Shown: one piece after another, positions 1-9,939 of the stretch
How positions within the stretch are numbered: position 1 is the stretch's first letter
How the letters are laid out: each line of letters opens with the position of its first letter
Assembly: GCA_022478985.1 (NCBI GenBank)
Contig: JAKSZP010000020.1
Location: forward strand, 62,001 to 126,000
Direction of reading: 5' to 3'
DNA: 64,000 nucleotides
Origin: Massospora cicadina
Taxonomy: Eukaryota; Entomophthoromycota; Entomophthoromycetes; Entomophthorales; Entomophthoraceae
Made by a program: the position numbers and the translations under genes
The notes under the pieces: generated by a model
What the model saw: the letters and a program-made list of their open reading frames with translations, nothing else
Told to the model about the DNA's origin: nothing
The model's database searches: none

Positions 1-570
1 ATAATAAAGCCCTAAAAACCCTCCAAAGGTAGGTAAACCACAGGGTCAGCAAACTGTAACATTTGATGTTTGAATATAAAATTGTTTTATTAGAAAAAAG
101 AGAGATGACCAACAGTGAGCTTAGTTAGAGAAACACTACTTTATAGACAATTGGGGTGATATGCCTGGATCAATCTGTTAGGACTCAGACTTTATTTTGG
201 CCAATAGGATGAGATGACCTTAAAAAGGTAGTACTATAGCTCAAGTATGTGTTAACTCAATACTTTGACACATGCTGAATGTTACCACTTTTAATAGTAT
301 TAAAACTTGAATATGAATCTAATTTCATTTGGAAATCAAATATAATGAATTATCCTCATTTAAACTACAATGGAAGATCATCAGCACCACTGATGTAACA
401 ATATAAAACTCATCATATGATTTCTGTGGATTAACCTAGGCCTGCTTGCCCTTAACCCAGCATCAACCTACAGTACATTATAATCAGAAAAGGTGGACAA
501 ATGACTTTTTTGTCCTTTTTTATTCTCTCCTTATCCCCAAGATTTACACCAGAAATTATGTCATGAGACA
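1..570 (-). repeat. 3' LTR of element A, truncated by window start
   Basis: This segment aligns by eye over its whole length with 21388-21949, sharing for example the block with 'agagagatga' and the closing block around 'ccttatccccaag'. In minus-strand sense it begins TGTCTCATGAC at 570. It is preceded at 571-586 by a purine-rich stretch (minus sense ACTGAAGGGCAGTCA), as expected for a polypurine tract beside a 3' LTR. The left end lies outside the window. Confidence 0.75.
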
Positions 571-586
571 TGACTGCCCTTCAGTT
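571..586 (-). other. Polypurine tract of element A
   Basis: In minus sense this reads ACTGAAGGGCAGTCA and abuts the TG that opens the LTR at 570. A GGGCAGTCATG context is common at the internal/3'-LTR junction of Ty3/Gypsy elements. It primes plus-strand DNA synthesis. Confidence 0.55.
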
Positions 587-992
587 GCTGTGGCATCACC
601 CTCCCAGGAAAATCAGCAATAGAGAAATTCTTATGGGTGGGGGTACCTCATGGCTGTAAATGCTGAGGTGGAATTGGCACCAGCAGTAGGAAAGCGTTTA
701 TGGAACATATCAATCAAGCCTTGTGCATGAAAACAATAACAAGCTGAAACCCAGCTGTTTCTGCAGTATCAATCCCTCCTCAAGGTGCTAGAAAATCATA
801 GTACTCCTAGAATAACAGGAAACTAAAATCTCCTTCACTTCCCATTCAAGTGACCATCTAAAAGATATGACTCTAGGGTCTCAGGGGATAACCCTCAAAT
901 GGATGCAGTTTGCTCAAATGAAAGATGACAAAGATTTAGAACTTTGGCAGAAGATCCAGATGCTAGGAGGCATGACTCACCTTTCTAACAAT

Positions 993-1835
993 TCAGCAAG
1001 GTCCTATCCTCTTTAGTCCCAGCTTCTTGCATGGCTGCTTGATAAAATTAATCTTAGCATCAAGCATCACATGATCTCCCTCCTTATATATAAGACCTAC
1101 CCTTTTCTTACCATCAGAATTCTCCTTGTAAACCTTTAAAGCTAATTTCAGATTTGTGTTTACCCCCTTATGTACTTTCCTTATGAGCTTAGCACAGTCC
1201 ATCACTGCTTCTACCTTGAAACCACACCTGGGTTTCATGTTGAATTCAGGGTTATAGACATAATTTTCAAAGAAAGAAGAGCATCCTGTAGAATAATGTT
1301 GGATGTTATTGTAACTGAAATCATGCTAAAGAAAGGTGTAAGTCTTAATCTGAATGGTCAGCAGCTATGTAACAACGTAAAATTTATTCCAAATAGTGGA
1401 TCAATCGCTCTATCTGCACATCTGATTGAGATGGAAGGCAGTATAGTGGAAAGGATGAATTTGAAGAGCCTTGCACAACTCTTCTCAGAATAATAATGTG
1501 AACTGAGGTCCACAATTCACTAATGATTTCCTGAGATACACCATGGGTGGAGAATATATGGAAAATGAATAACTTGGCCATTTGTGCCACTTCTATTGTG
1601 GTGTAACATGACATAAAATGGGCGAACTTAGTGAACTGGTCCACTACCACCATACCCATAATAAAAGTGTAGTTCTAAAATAAAATTAACTGAGAAAGAG
1701 GTTCAAGGCCCTTTTTCTTTCTGGACAGATACCAACGAGCCAGCAAAAAGATGACAATCTGGTTTCATCCTATTGCAAATAAGACACTCTTTGGTATACC
1801 ATGAAACATATGCTAACATTCTCTTTAAATTATAT
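993..1835 (-). pseudogene. Element A integrase, broken
   Basis: In minus sense, reading from about 1835, there is a zinc-finger half (ECLICN near 1780-1800), then the integrase core block VVVDQFTKFAHF (about 1620-1655) holding the first catalytic Asp, then HIFSTHGV. The decayed block ERLIHYLE (about 1385-1410) stands where the family has the glutamate motif. The C-terminal domain (993-1238) contains YKEGDHVMLDAKI and KKLGLKRIGP, matching the GD(L/H)V.LD..I...P.KKLD..R.GP pattern of Ty3/Gypsy integrases. Several frameshifts separate these blocks and the second catalytic Asp is not readable. Integrase would insert the cDNA into host DNA; this copy cannot. Confidence 0.8.
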
Positions 1836-3620
1836 ATGCAGTGGATAAGCTCCAGGGTTCTCATCTTCCAGGATGACCCACGGTTATCCCATCATGTTGC
1901 AATAATTATATCCAGGTGAAGAGGTCCGGTTGGAACTCATAAACATCCCTGAGACCATATCATATCATCATTTACATGGTACCCCTTCTTTAAGCCTTCT
2001 TGGTTTAAGTTGCAAAAAGGCAAAATTTAGCTACCTCTGGAGTTAAAAGTTATGAAAAGATAACCCATCTGAACATACTTTATACTCCAGGTTTTCTAGG
2101 GAAGCAAGACCTGGAGCACAGTGACTTTAGATGGCTTATCAGACATAGTATTACCTGGAGGAATTATTAATTAAGTGCTATGGAGCTCCACCTCCTTGGG
2201 GTCAGGATCTAAAAATAATTGCAACCTAAGGCATTAGCTAAACATTCTCCTTACCTTTTGTGAACTAATTTGAGAACACAAACTGTGTTAGGGTCTCATG
2301 CTGATGAGTTTGTCATGGAGTTAAGACATGAGGGGTGCAGTAGTATAACAGCACCCAATGATCAGTGCAAACCCAGAATGGCTGGGAAGAATCATGTAGG
2401 TGATGACGCTAGTAAGCTAATGCTGCCACTACCGCCAACGATTCCTTGTCACAAACAGAATAGTTTAACTCAGGTAAAGACATCTCTTGGGAAAATAGCC
2501 TGCAGGATGATCAACTCCATCTGTGCCCACTTGCAACAAAGCAGACTATATAGCAAAGTTTGAAGCATGACTAGCTACTATAAACTCCTTATCTGGATCC
2601 ATGTGAAGAAGTAATGACGTTAGCAAAGTGCACTTTGCAGCCTGGAAAGCAGCCTCCTATGTAGATGACCACTGTTAGGAGTTTGGATCCGCTGGTTTTG
2701 TACATGAATGAGGCAACCTTTGGAAGGTGGTAGGGAAATTCTTAAGGAAGGTGACGTCCCAGAAAGCTCCTCAATTAATTAACTTAAGTTGGTGTAGGAC
2801 AAAAATGATTAGCCTTCTCCTTGTCTGTAGTGATCATATGGGCCTTTTTAAACACATAGTTGCCAAGAAGGTGAGCTGGGACTTAAAACTCACAGTTACT
2901 AATTTTCAGCGCCAAAATCGCTGCTATCAAATGCTCAACCACTTGCCCTAGGTAGATCTAATGGGATGATTGATCAGAGGAGAAAACCAGGATGCTGTAC
3001 ATATAGGGCACAGTTCATATATCCAACAACTCTTAACGCCACATCAATATGACGTTAAAAACTGCAGGTGCATTATTAAAACTAAAAGGTTTGACCCAGA
3101 ATTGATAAATTCAATTCATGGTGCGTAATACAGTGTGTCATTCCTACCTCTTTTTGATGCAGATCTTAAAAAGGCATTTGACCAATCCAGCTTAAAGAAG
3201 ACTTTGGACTTTTCCACATAGTGGATAATCTTTGTCTCCAAAGGAATGTGATACAGATCAGATATAGAGACATTATTCAAGTTAACATAATCTATGCAAG
3301 GACGTAGAGTACCATATAAGTTCTCCACAAAGAGCAGTGGAGAGCATACATAGAAGTACGCTGAAGGTGGCTCCTTTTACAAGTTTCTTTGTAAGCAAGA
3401 TATCTAAGTCTGCCTCTTTCCACATAGGCAAAATAAATTGGAAAGACAATGCAAAACAGGTCAACTGTGAGTTTGAAATAACATTAAACTCTAATTGTTC
3501 TGGTAAGACATTTTCATAAGCCACATCAAATGTAGACTCTAACCATTCTTAAACAAGAAGGTAATAGAATTTTTGAATTGGGATTTACCAAGGGTGCAAG
3601 ACTAAGTTTATGCATCTTGA
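1836..3620 (-). pseudogene. Element A reverse transcriptase/RNase H, broken
   Basis: The clearest part is 3116-3328 in minus sense: NLYGTLRPCIDYVNLN and then KVFFKLDWSNAF, the RT N-terminal motifs (NGTLR.C.DYR.LN and F.KLDL..A) of Ty3/Gypsy pol. Just upstream (3282-3420) are EADLDILLTKKLVKGATF and matching residues of the RT entry region. From about 3000 down to 1836 the RT palm, thumb and RNase H are too eroded for a motif-level call, with stops in all frames. The position between protease and integrase is as expected for the family. Confidence 0.7.
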
Positions 3621-3832
3621 AAATTGCATAAAATTGATCATAGTGTTGACTTCAAATATGGGGACTATTAATTCCTGGACACTTTTTAAGTAAAACTCGG
3701 GATATTAGCCTTCAAATTGGTTTTGATTTAAAATATTTGCCACCACTCCAAAATAATTGGGCACAGAAATTTGATTTCTGAGAAGTTATTAGACAAGTGG
3801 TGCTTACCAACTTGATAATCTACAAGCACCTG

Positions 3833-4603
3833 TGTTGGATTTCTGGTAATGTAAAGGTTTGCAGGTGCTTATGACTGCAAAATCCAACAATTTAAAGAAG
3901 GGGGGGTTTTCAAACACTTTAATAAAATAACAAATAATAGTAAAAACTAAAACGTTTATGTTTTATATGTTTTTATTAGGGAAATCCACGGGGTAAAAAA
4001 ACCCTCTCAATATCAAACCCTTCAATATTTAAAAAATATCAGGGTCAAAAGGGAATAAAATGATAAATTTGGAATGGCTTGTTACCATCTGAGTTAGAAA
4101 ATATGGGAAAGTAGCCTATCAAAGCTTGAGATACTCACTTCACTTAGGCTTAACGATGGATGGGGAATCATTTTTGGCTAATATGTACCAGTGGGGTAAT
4201 AATTTTATGAATTTTAGCCAATCCCCATTCAATAAATTTTCTGCACCCTGGGGACTCCCGCCAAGCCTATAAAAGGGGGTGGTCCCCGCATAGGTGCTTG
4301 TATGGACCTGGTTGTGGCTGGGGGAGTATCATCCAATGGACGCTTCAGGTTTTGCCACGTGGGTGGGGAAATCTGACAGCTTAATCTCATGATAATTGAC
4401 CATGAAATATACAAAATCATGTTACACCAATTTGTGGGTTCCACTGAGAATAAGCCAGGTTCTTTTGGCCAATTAAATCTTTGCTTTCATTAAAATTGAT
4501 CTCCTCATTATCATGGACTTGTAAATGCCCAACATTTCCTCTTTACAGACAATTTTTACCCACAACATTCTTATTCTGAAGCCTAGGAGGCAAATGTCTG
4601 ACA
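3833..4603 (-). repeat. Solo LTR of the F-type family inside element A
   Basis: Starts TGTTGGATTT and ends TGTCTGACA, 771 bp, with a perfect 5-bp TSD ACCTG at 3828-3832 and 4604-4608. It matches the two LTRs of element F (52664-53418, 58557-59308) throughout, including the conserved CCTATAAAAGGGG block (about 4265-4280). Removing it plus one TSD copy rejoins the element A protease frame, so it inserted into A and then lost its internal region by LTR-LTR recombination. Small open frames seen here (for example 4229-4444 minus) are LTR sequence, not genes. Confidence 0.9.
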
Positions 4604-4608
4604 ACCTG

Positions 4609-4790
4609 TACTTTCAGTGTGGAGATACCCTGAGAAGCACCTTCTCTAACTATACCACCAGGTAAGTAGTGTAACTTAAGGTATTCAGCTAGATCTTGAT
4701 CAATAAAGCCTTTGGAGGCACTGATATCCACCAAAATAGTTGTCCTAAACTTCCCAAAAGGCGAAGAAAGTGTAGCAGACAGCAAAAATA
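4609..4790 (-). pseudogene. Element A aspartic protease, split by solo LTR
   Basis: Minus-sense translation of 4609-4785 gives FRTTILVDISASKGFIDQ, the retropepsin catalytic region (LVDSGAS.GFID in this family), with the catalytic triplet altered from DSG to DIS. The chain then runs LPGGIVREGASQG into the insertion and resumes in frame left of the solo LTR at 3832. Retropepsin would process Gag-Pol. The changed triplet and the 771-bp insertion make it inactive. Confidence 0.75.
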
Positions 4791-4795
4791 TCCAG

Positions 4796-5303
4796 TATAT
4801 TTATTAATAACAGACAAAGCAATCAACTTGCTAGTAGGATCATATTTAGGCATAATAACACCACCATGATTTATCTTAAAATTACATAAGGGATTTGGGA
4901 TATTTCTCCACTCTTATGACTGATAAAACATACCAAGCAACATTTTTTGCATTAGCATATCTTTTGCCATATTCTTTTATTATAATGTTTTCAACCTCCT
5001 GAGTATAGCGAATCATGTTGGGGGTCAGTCAAGGATTCTTAGGGGTGATATGGTATACAAAAATTGGTTCAAGGCTAACACTGCAAGAGCCTATAAAGGA
5101 CCTGTTTATGCATAAATAACTTTTTGTTCAAAATTGGCGTTATAAGGTTGCAAAGATATAGTACCCAACTTGATAACTGGATGAACATTAGCATTAATTA
5201 TCAAAACGGCAAAACCCCCTTCCTCTGATAATTTACATAATTCCACAAAGAAGAGTTCCAAAATGGGAACTTTATAAGATGATTTAACAATAAAACTTTT
5301 AGC
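4796..5303 (-). pseudogene. Unrecognised minus-strand coding remnant
   Basis: I do not recognise this protein. A minus-strand frame is open for about 65 codons (5303 down to a TAA at 5106-5108), including VELCKLSEEGGFAVLI and GTISLQPYNANFEQ. After a frameshift, 5025-4887 reads RYTQEVENIIIKEYGKRYAN and AKNVAWYVLSVI. After another stop, about 4880-4796 reads GGVIMPKYDPTSKLIALSV. The pieces are collinear and look like real protein sequence, not chance ORFs. They directly abut the element A protease on the left and the tandem repeat on the right. They are not Gag-like and show no zinc knuckle. They could be the 5' reading frame of A or a captured gene fragment. Confidence 0.45.
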
Positions 5304-5550
5304 TTAGACCCCTGCTAACCCTAAAGTTTTCCAGAGAGTGAAGACCTGACAATGGAACTAGCCTTCTTTTTATGAAAGAAACTTGGTTTTTGGGAGCAAT
5401 ATTTATAGGGGAGGCCACAGTTAAGACAAATCTAGCCAAATACTGAAACATTTAGATAATAAACTGGTGCTAGACCTCTGTTAACCCTCAGTATCGCCCA
5501 AAAGAGAAGGTCAAACGATGAAAACCTCTTTTTTCATAACAAAATGGTTT
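5291..5550. repeat. ~165-bp tandem repeat, left part
   Basis: About one and a half units of a ~165-bp tandem repeat that continues at 12903 on the other side of element B. Markers that recur in order are 'CC..CT..TAACCCT', 'GAAGACCTGA/GAAGGT' and 'GCA(A/G)TATTTATAGG' (5396 here; 12917 and 13082 beyond B). Units are diverged by many substitutions and small indels. Confidence 0.7.
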
Positions 5551-6033
5551 TGTCAGGAAGTTGATATGACTGGATGATATGCTACCTATATTGGCGGACT
5601 GGAGTATGAATTGAGATGAGTTTTGAGATTGTTGGGGAAGGTATATGAATAATAATTGATCAAAATGTCAATCATTTGGCAAATCAAGAGGAATTGTGCT
5701 GAGATTCGATACAAATGAGAGCTTCTAGAAAAGGGAAGGTGAATAGATGACTACCAAGCCAAGGATTTATCCAGCTGGGGAACTAATATATAAAGAGCCG
5801 TACAGAGGATTGAACAGAAAAGTATTTTCTCCGGTGATTAGGTGATTGCAGATAAGTCTGCGATTAGTATAAATTTAATAAAGGTCAAAAAAGGGGCAAT
5901 TGATCCATATAATAGTTTATAGAGTTTTTAATAAAAGTTGGCGATCTTCATATTGTCCAATTTGGTTGCTCAGTGTCTAATACCCTGTGCAAAATGACTT
6001 GGCGGAATCAAGCCTATACACCAAGAAACAACA
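5551..6033 (+). repeat. 5' LTR of element B
   Basis: Begins TGTCAGGAAG and ends AAACAACA, 483 bp, and pairs with 12419-12902. A TATA-like ATATATAAAGAGCC at about 5790 lies in the sense orientation and is a plausible promoter core. The PBS follows one base after the end. Confidence 0.92.
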
Positions 6034-6034
6034 G

Positions 6035-6051
6035 TGGTGCTCACTACAGGG
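6035..6051 (+). other. Primer binding site of element B
   Basis: TGGTGCTCACTACAGGG follows the 5' LTR after a single G. It would pair with a tRNA 3' end CCCTGTAGTGAGCACCA (discriminator A). The same 17 bases occur in elements D and F. I cannot assign the tRNA species without a tRNA set. Confidence 0.8.
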
Positions 6052-6099
6052 GGCCACTGGTCAACTGTAGTACTTCAATGCTAGGATACGATGACAAGC

Positions 6100-8500
6100 C
6101 CACATTTGTTATGACAAAATTTAATCAGATTTCATGCACGTTATGCTGAAGAAGTATGAGAGGCAAAAACAATGAACTGGTTATATTTAATGTAACTGAA
6201 CTGGGTAGTGATGAGGTTATGATCTATCTGCAATTAAAAAATGGCCCTGAGCTGATGGCTGAGCAACAAGGATGCTCCATGAATGTGACCCCTCAGCAGC
6301 TGCGGGATATTATGGAGTGACTGTTGCACAGGTATCGATTATCTGAGGATGATGTGGGGGAGTATGCCTTGAGTTTGTTTTATAACCAATGAGACCAAGA
6401 AAATTGCTATGCCCTGTACATGTCCTATCTAGATGTGACTACGATGGGGTTGGCTTATCACCTTGGTACTCACGGAATTGAGGAGTATCTCGTTACCTAT
6501 GTACAACTGTCTATTTTCCAGCTACTGCATGTGCTGGTTTTCCACAATATAGAGATTAGAGATGTAATGTGGCTCACTTGAGCACAGCAAAACAATACCC
6601 GCCTCCTGCTTGACCACCTCGATCACTATTTTTTGGAAGTGCAGGGGGCGCTGGTGCAGATGGACCATCATGTTGGGGACGTCTGCCGTCAATTGGACAT
6701 TTTGGTACCACTTTTAGTCTAGAGTTACCCTGGGTAATAGGAGAACTGTTGAATCTGCATGGTCTATTGGCAGAATGGATTCAGGATGTAACAACATTGG
6801 GAAGCAATACTGAGCACTTCATGACAGATTTAGCAGAATGGGAAGAAGCACTCAAAGCTATGATTGCTCAGCTTAGGAAAAAATAACACTGATGGAACAA
6901 CAAGTGGTGAATCAAGTCAGTTCCATCTCAGCTGAATTAACCCAACTTCGCATCAAATAAAGAAGTCAGCAAATGACAAATAACGCGCCTATCCTTTGGT
7001 CAACGTTTCCCAAATATCTCCAGCTAGTCTGTTGGGTTACCCAACTGGAAGTTGCTAGCCAGGTGGAGTGCAGTCAAGCTTTTCCTCTTCTGATTGGTGA
7101 GACAAAGGAGTATGCGGACATGCAAGGATGACTTAATACCCTTCAATGGGCCACTGGGGAATCAGTACAGGAACAAGCTGCCCTCCTTATCCAAATAAAC
7201 AATGCTAATCATCAAGCGGGTAACACTAGCCAGCAGCATGAACAAATGCAGAACATAATTGAAGAAGTTCTCTAATGACTACAAGAAGTGGAGCAATAAC
7301 TGAATGTTTAGCAGGAATTCCATTGGGAAATGCAGCATCAATATGAGACACTGCAACGGGAATTTCAGGATGGACGGTGTAGATGCTATATGGTAAAAAT
7401 GGAGCAGTTAATCAACAAACATTTTGTGGAGCACACCGGAGCCAGGGGGAGTGGTGCAGTTAGTAGTGATTCAGGGGAAGAATGCTATGGATCAGCTAAC
7501 AAATATCCCTCAGGCGGTGCAATGGACCCCCCACATGACACTACTTCTTCCAAGTCCATTTTGATGGATCCAAGTCCATCCAGCTGGCTGTATGATAGTT
7601 TACAAGGGGGTGGTTCCTTAGTCTCTCAGGAACCAATTCGCCTGCTTCTTGTGGCAGAATCTTGGAGCAAGGCGAAGCTGTTCAGATCAAGAAACTTCCT
7701 CCCTTTAGTCATGATGGGATCTACATAGTTACTTCAAGCAAATCAAATTTGCTGTGAAAGGGGATTTTGATTGATGGAAAGTGAAACTGTTGCTGTCCGC
7801 CTTAGATGTGAAAAGCGCTTATCAAGTTCCCTGCTACCTTCAAAATAGCTCAGTATCCTTTAAAGAAGCTAAAACAATTGTTCTTCAGCTGTTTGGGGGC
7901 ATGACCAAGATGGCCCAATGGAAGGCCGACTTCCTGACTATACAGTTCCACTATATTGAGACCCTGTTAAAATTTGTGGAACGTTTTTCAAAAGAAGCGC
8001 ATGTACTACTTGGAGATAACATTTTATCCGCTGAGGTTGTTGGTATAGTGATGATGGCGGCCATCAAACCATATTGAAAAAATATAATACTTTTTTTCAC
8101 ATTTTGGATGGAGATGTAGGACTTATTTGAATCAAGAACACCTTACATTGTCTCTCCACCATGATCAGCGCCCCTAATGTAGCCCAAAAAATTTCTGCTG
8201 TCTCCGCACCAAAATATTCAGGATATGGGACGCAGTGACCAAGCTATCAACTGCTGGAACGTAATTGTTCCTCATACAAATCGGCAGACCCTTTTTGGCC
8301 TATGTATGCTCCACCAGTTCATCCACGACCCTGGAACCATACTGTCAATTTCCAAACTGGCCCTTCCACTGAAGCTATATTTGTGAACCTTTTATGAATA
8401 CCTGCTTCCAATGCGGATGAAGAGGGCATTATGCGGGTAATTTCCCTAACAACCCACAAGTGTATGCAATTCCAACTGAGAAAATTGAGCAAGGAAAAGC
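6100..8500 (+). pseudogene. Element B Gag, long form with CCHC knuckle, broken
   Basis: Structural protein of the particle. From about 6187 to 6720 one frame stays open apart from TGA codons at arginine-like positions (ME*LLHRY, YNQ*DQEN, LT*AQQN), giving a ~180-residue N-terminal region I do not recognise. About 6740-7330 is Gln/Glu-rich and coiled-coil-like. A capsid-like segment at 7781-8077 includes FGGMTKMAQWKADF and FVERFSKEAHVLL. At about 8401-8445 there is CFQCG*RGHYAGN, a CX2CX4HX4C knuckle with one stop and the last Cys changed to Phe. Total span is about 800 codons, much longer than a usual Ty3/Gypsy Gag of roughly 300 to 400. Confidence 0.7.
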
Positions 8501-8588
8501 TAGAGTGGAGTAGAGATGGGACGCTCTACCTCCGCTAAGTCTAATTTAATTGTCCCTAAAAATTCCTAAGCATCTCTTCAGGTAGGAT

Positions 8589-9360
8589 TTGGAACTCAAT
8601 TGGATGATATGTTATACCAACAGCTTCCGTCAGATATCCTTGCTTCCATTTCTGAGAGTAGGAATTCTCCTCAAGCCTGGAGTTCTTCCAGGACTGCAGA
8701 AACCATATGCATGGCAGATCTTGGAACAGACCAGCAAAAGAAACATGGATCCCTCGATGGACGTCGCCTCTTTAGTAAGGGTTAATGTAGCCATTCCAGT
8801 GGGGAAAATTGACAGTGAGTATCCACAGGTTAGAAAGGGCATTTCCTCCTTTTTGAGTAACACAAAGCCCTTGGATGTACATGTAATAAACACTGATGGT
8901 TCTTCTTACTCGGAATGCACTTACTGCAACATTTTTGTTCAAAACACAAAAATCCGTGCTTTTATAGACATGGGAGCCCCTGTGAACATAGTCTCTACCA
9001 GGTTGGTGGCTAAGCTTCTGTTGAAACTGGATGTGGATAATTGAGTAGTATATGAGACCGCGGGGATGCACAGCACTATGTCAGAAGGAGCATATATAGC
9101 GTTGCCTTTATGATTTGGGTTAGTTCAGGCTTCCACTCCAGCGGTGGTTCTGCCAAATAACAGCTACGATATGTTAATCAGCGCAGCTTTTATGAGGAAA
9201 TTTGGCATTGAGATAAATATGGTGGAGGAAACTCTTACTATTTTAGGCCAACAGATTCCCATACTTTCCTCTTGTGGAATCCCAATGGATCCAGTCCGCT
9301 CTATTCAAATTAATCTAGCATACAGCAACAGAGTGATTTCTGTTTGTTATTGAAAAATGA
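8589..9360 (+). pseudogene. Element B aspartic protease, broken
   Basis: Retropepsin domain. At about 8955-8990 the frame reads IRAFIDMGAPVNIVS; the catalytic D-T/S-G has become D-M-G, explained by one C-to-T (ACG to ATG). The C-terminal half at 9144-9260 reads VLPNNSYDMLISAAFM, matching the D.LIG..F motif that closes the retropepsin fold, then RKFGIEINMVEETLTI. One stop (about 9042) and a frameshift separate the halves. It lies between the Gag knuckle and a dUTPase-like domain. Confidence 0.75.
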
Positions 9361-9379
9361 AACGGTGAACCAGGGCCCT

Positions 9380-9692
9380 CCCCAACCAGATTTATGAGTA
9401 CAAAGGGATTCCACTTCGGGCAGTAAGTGCTTTGAGCCTACCATCTGGACACCAGTGCATAGTAGGGACTGAGCTCGAAACTGATGTCCCTAAAGGGCTT
9501 TATGGGAAAATTATGGCACCTCACCAGCACACACAGCTTGAACTACATGTGGCTTCAGGGCTACTGCTCCCTGGGAATGGGAAAGGTGAGAGTGCTTCTA
9601 GAGAATTTACAGAAAGAAACAATAAAGATCCAGCGGCACCAGGTGGTGGCTTACCTACACTTAGCTCTTATAGAGAAAGTTTGCCATATTAA
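9380..9692 (+). pseudogene. Element B dUTPase-like domain between protease and RT
   Basis: In plus sense this reads LPSGHQCIVGTELETDVPKG then LYGKIMAP, followed after frame changes by LHVASGLLLPG, VRVLLENLQKETIKIQRHQ and VVAYLHL. The order matches trimeric dUTPase: PG/SG..VV.T.I...P.G.YGRIAPRS, then AGVID..YRG.V.V.L.N....D..I..GDRIAQL. The PRSGL motif is not intact (APHQH), so activity is unlikely. In retroviruses such domains limit dUTP during cDNA synthesis. The assignment rests on motif order only; frameshifts at about 9585 and 9690 break it. Confidence 0.5.
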
Positions 9693-9939
9693 TGATTTCG
9701 GCTTGTGGGAGGATCTCAGACTACCAACACGCTCATCATTTGGCATATTGAATGTGGTTCCGTAGGAAGCACTTACTGGATTATTGGCGGAACAGCAATA
9801 TAAGGCTATGGCGTTATTTGAAAAGTATTGAGATATTTTCACACTTGACAATCATCATTTGGGGTGCGCTCAAGGGGTAGTAAATCAGATAAATATGGGG
9901 GATCACCCTCCTATTTGATCATAAACTATTAGATGATCA

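Larger units (their letters stand above)
1..4790 (-). mobile_element. Element A: decayed Ty3/Gypsy retrotransposon, 3' part
   Basis: Minus-strand Ty3/Gypsy remnant running from protease (about 4785) through RT and integrase to a 3' LTR cut by the window start. The order protease-RT-integrase-LTR is read directly from degenerate translations. A solo LTR (3833-4603) interrupts it. No gag is recognisable to the right of the protease, so the element is either 5'-truncated or its gag is too decayed to see. All coding parts carry stops and frameshifts. A second LTR of the same family and orientation lies at about 21232-21949; whether it is the 5' LTR of this copy is unresolved. Confidence 0.8.

Noticed and set aside
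4229..4444. Minus-strand open frame similar to frames at 53083-53289 and 58817-59119
   Set aside because: The similarity is explained by these being copies of one LTR family; this is not a conserved gene.
4543..4785. Single minus-strand open frame of 80 codons read as one protein
   Set aside because: It is a chimera: the first part is the element A protease and the last part is solo LTR sequence beyond the TSD at 4604-4608.
9651..9851. Minus-strand open frames at 8630-9071, 9651-9851 and 11295-11824
   Set aside because: Shadows of the plus-strand pol gene of element B, which carries the protein motifs.
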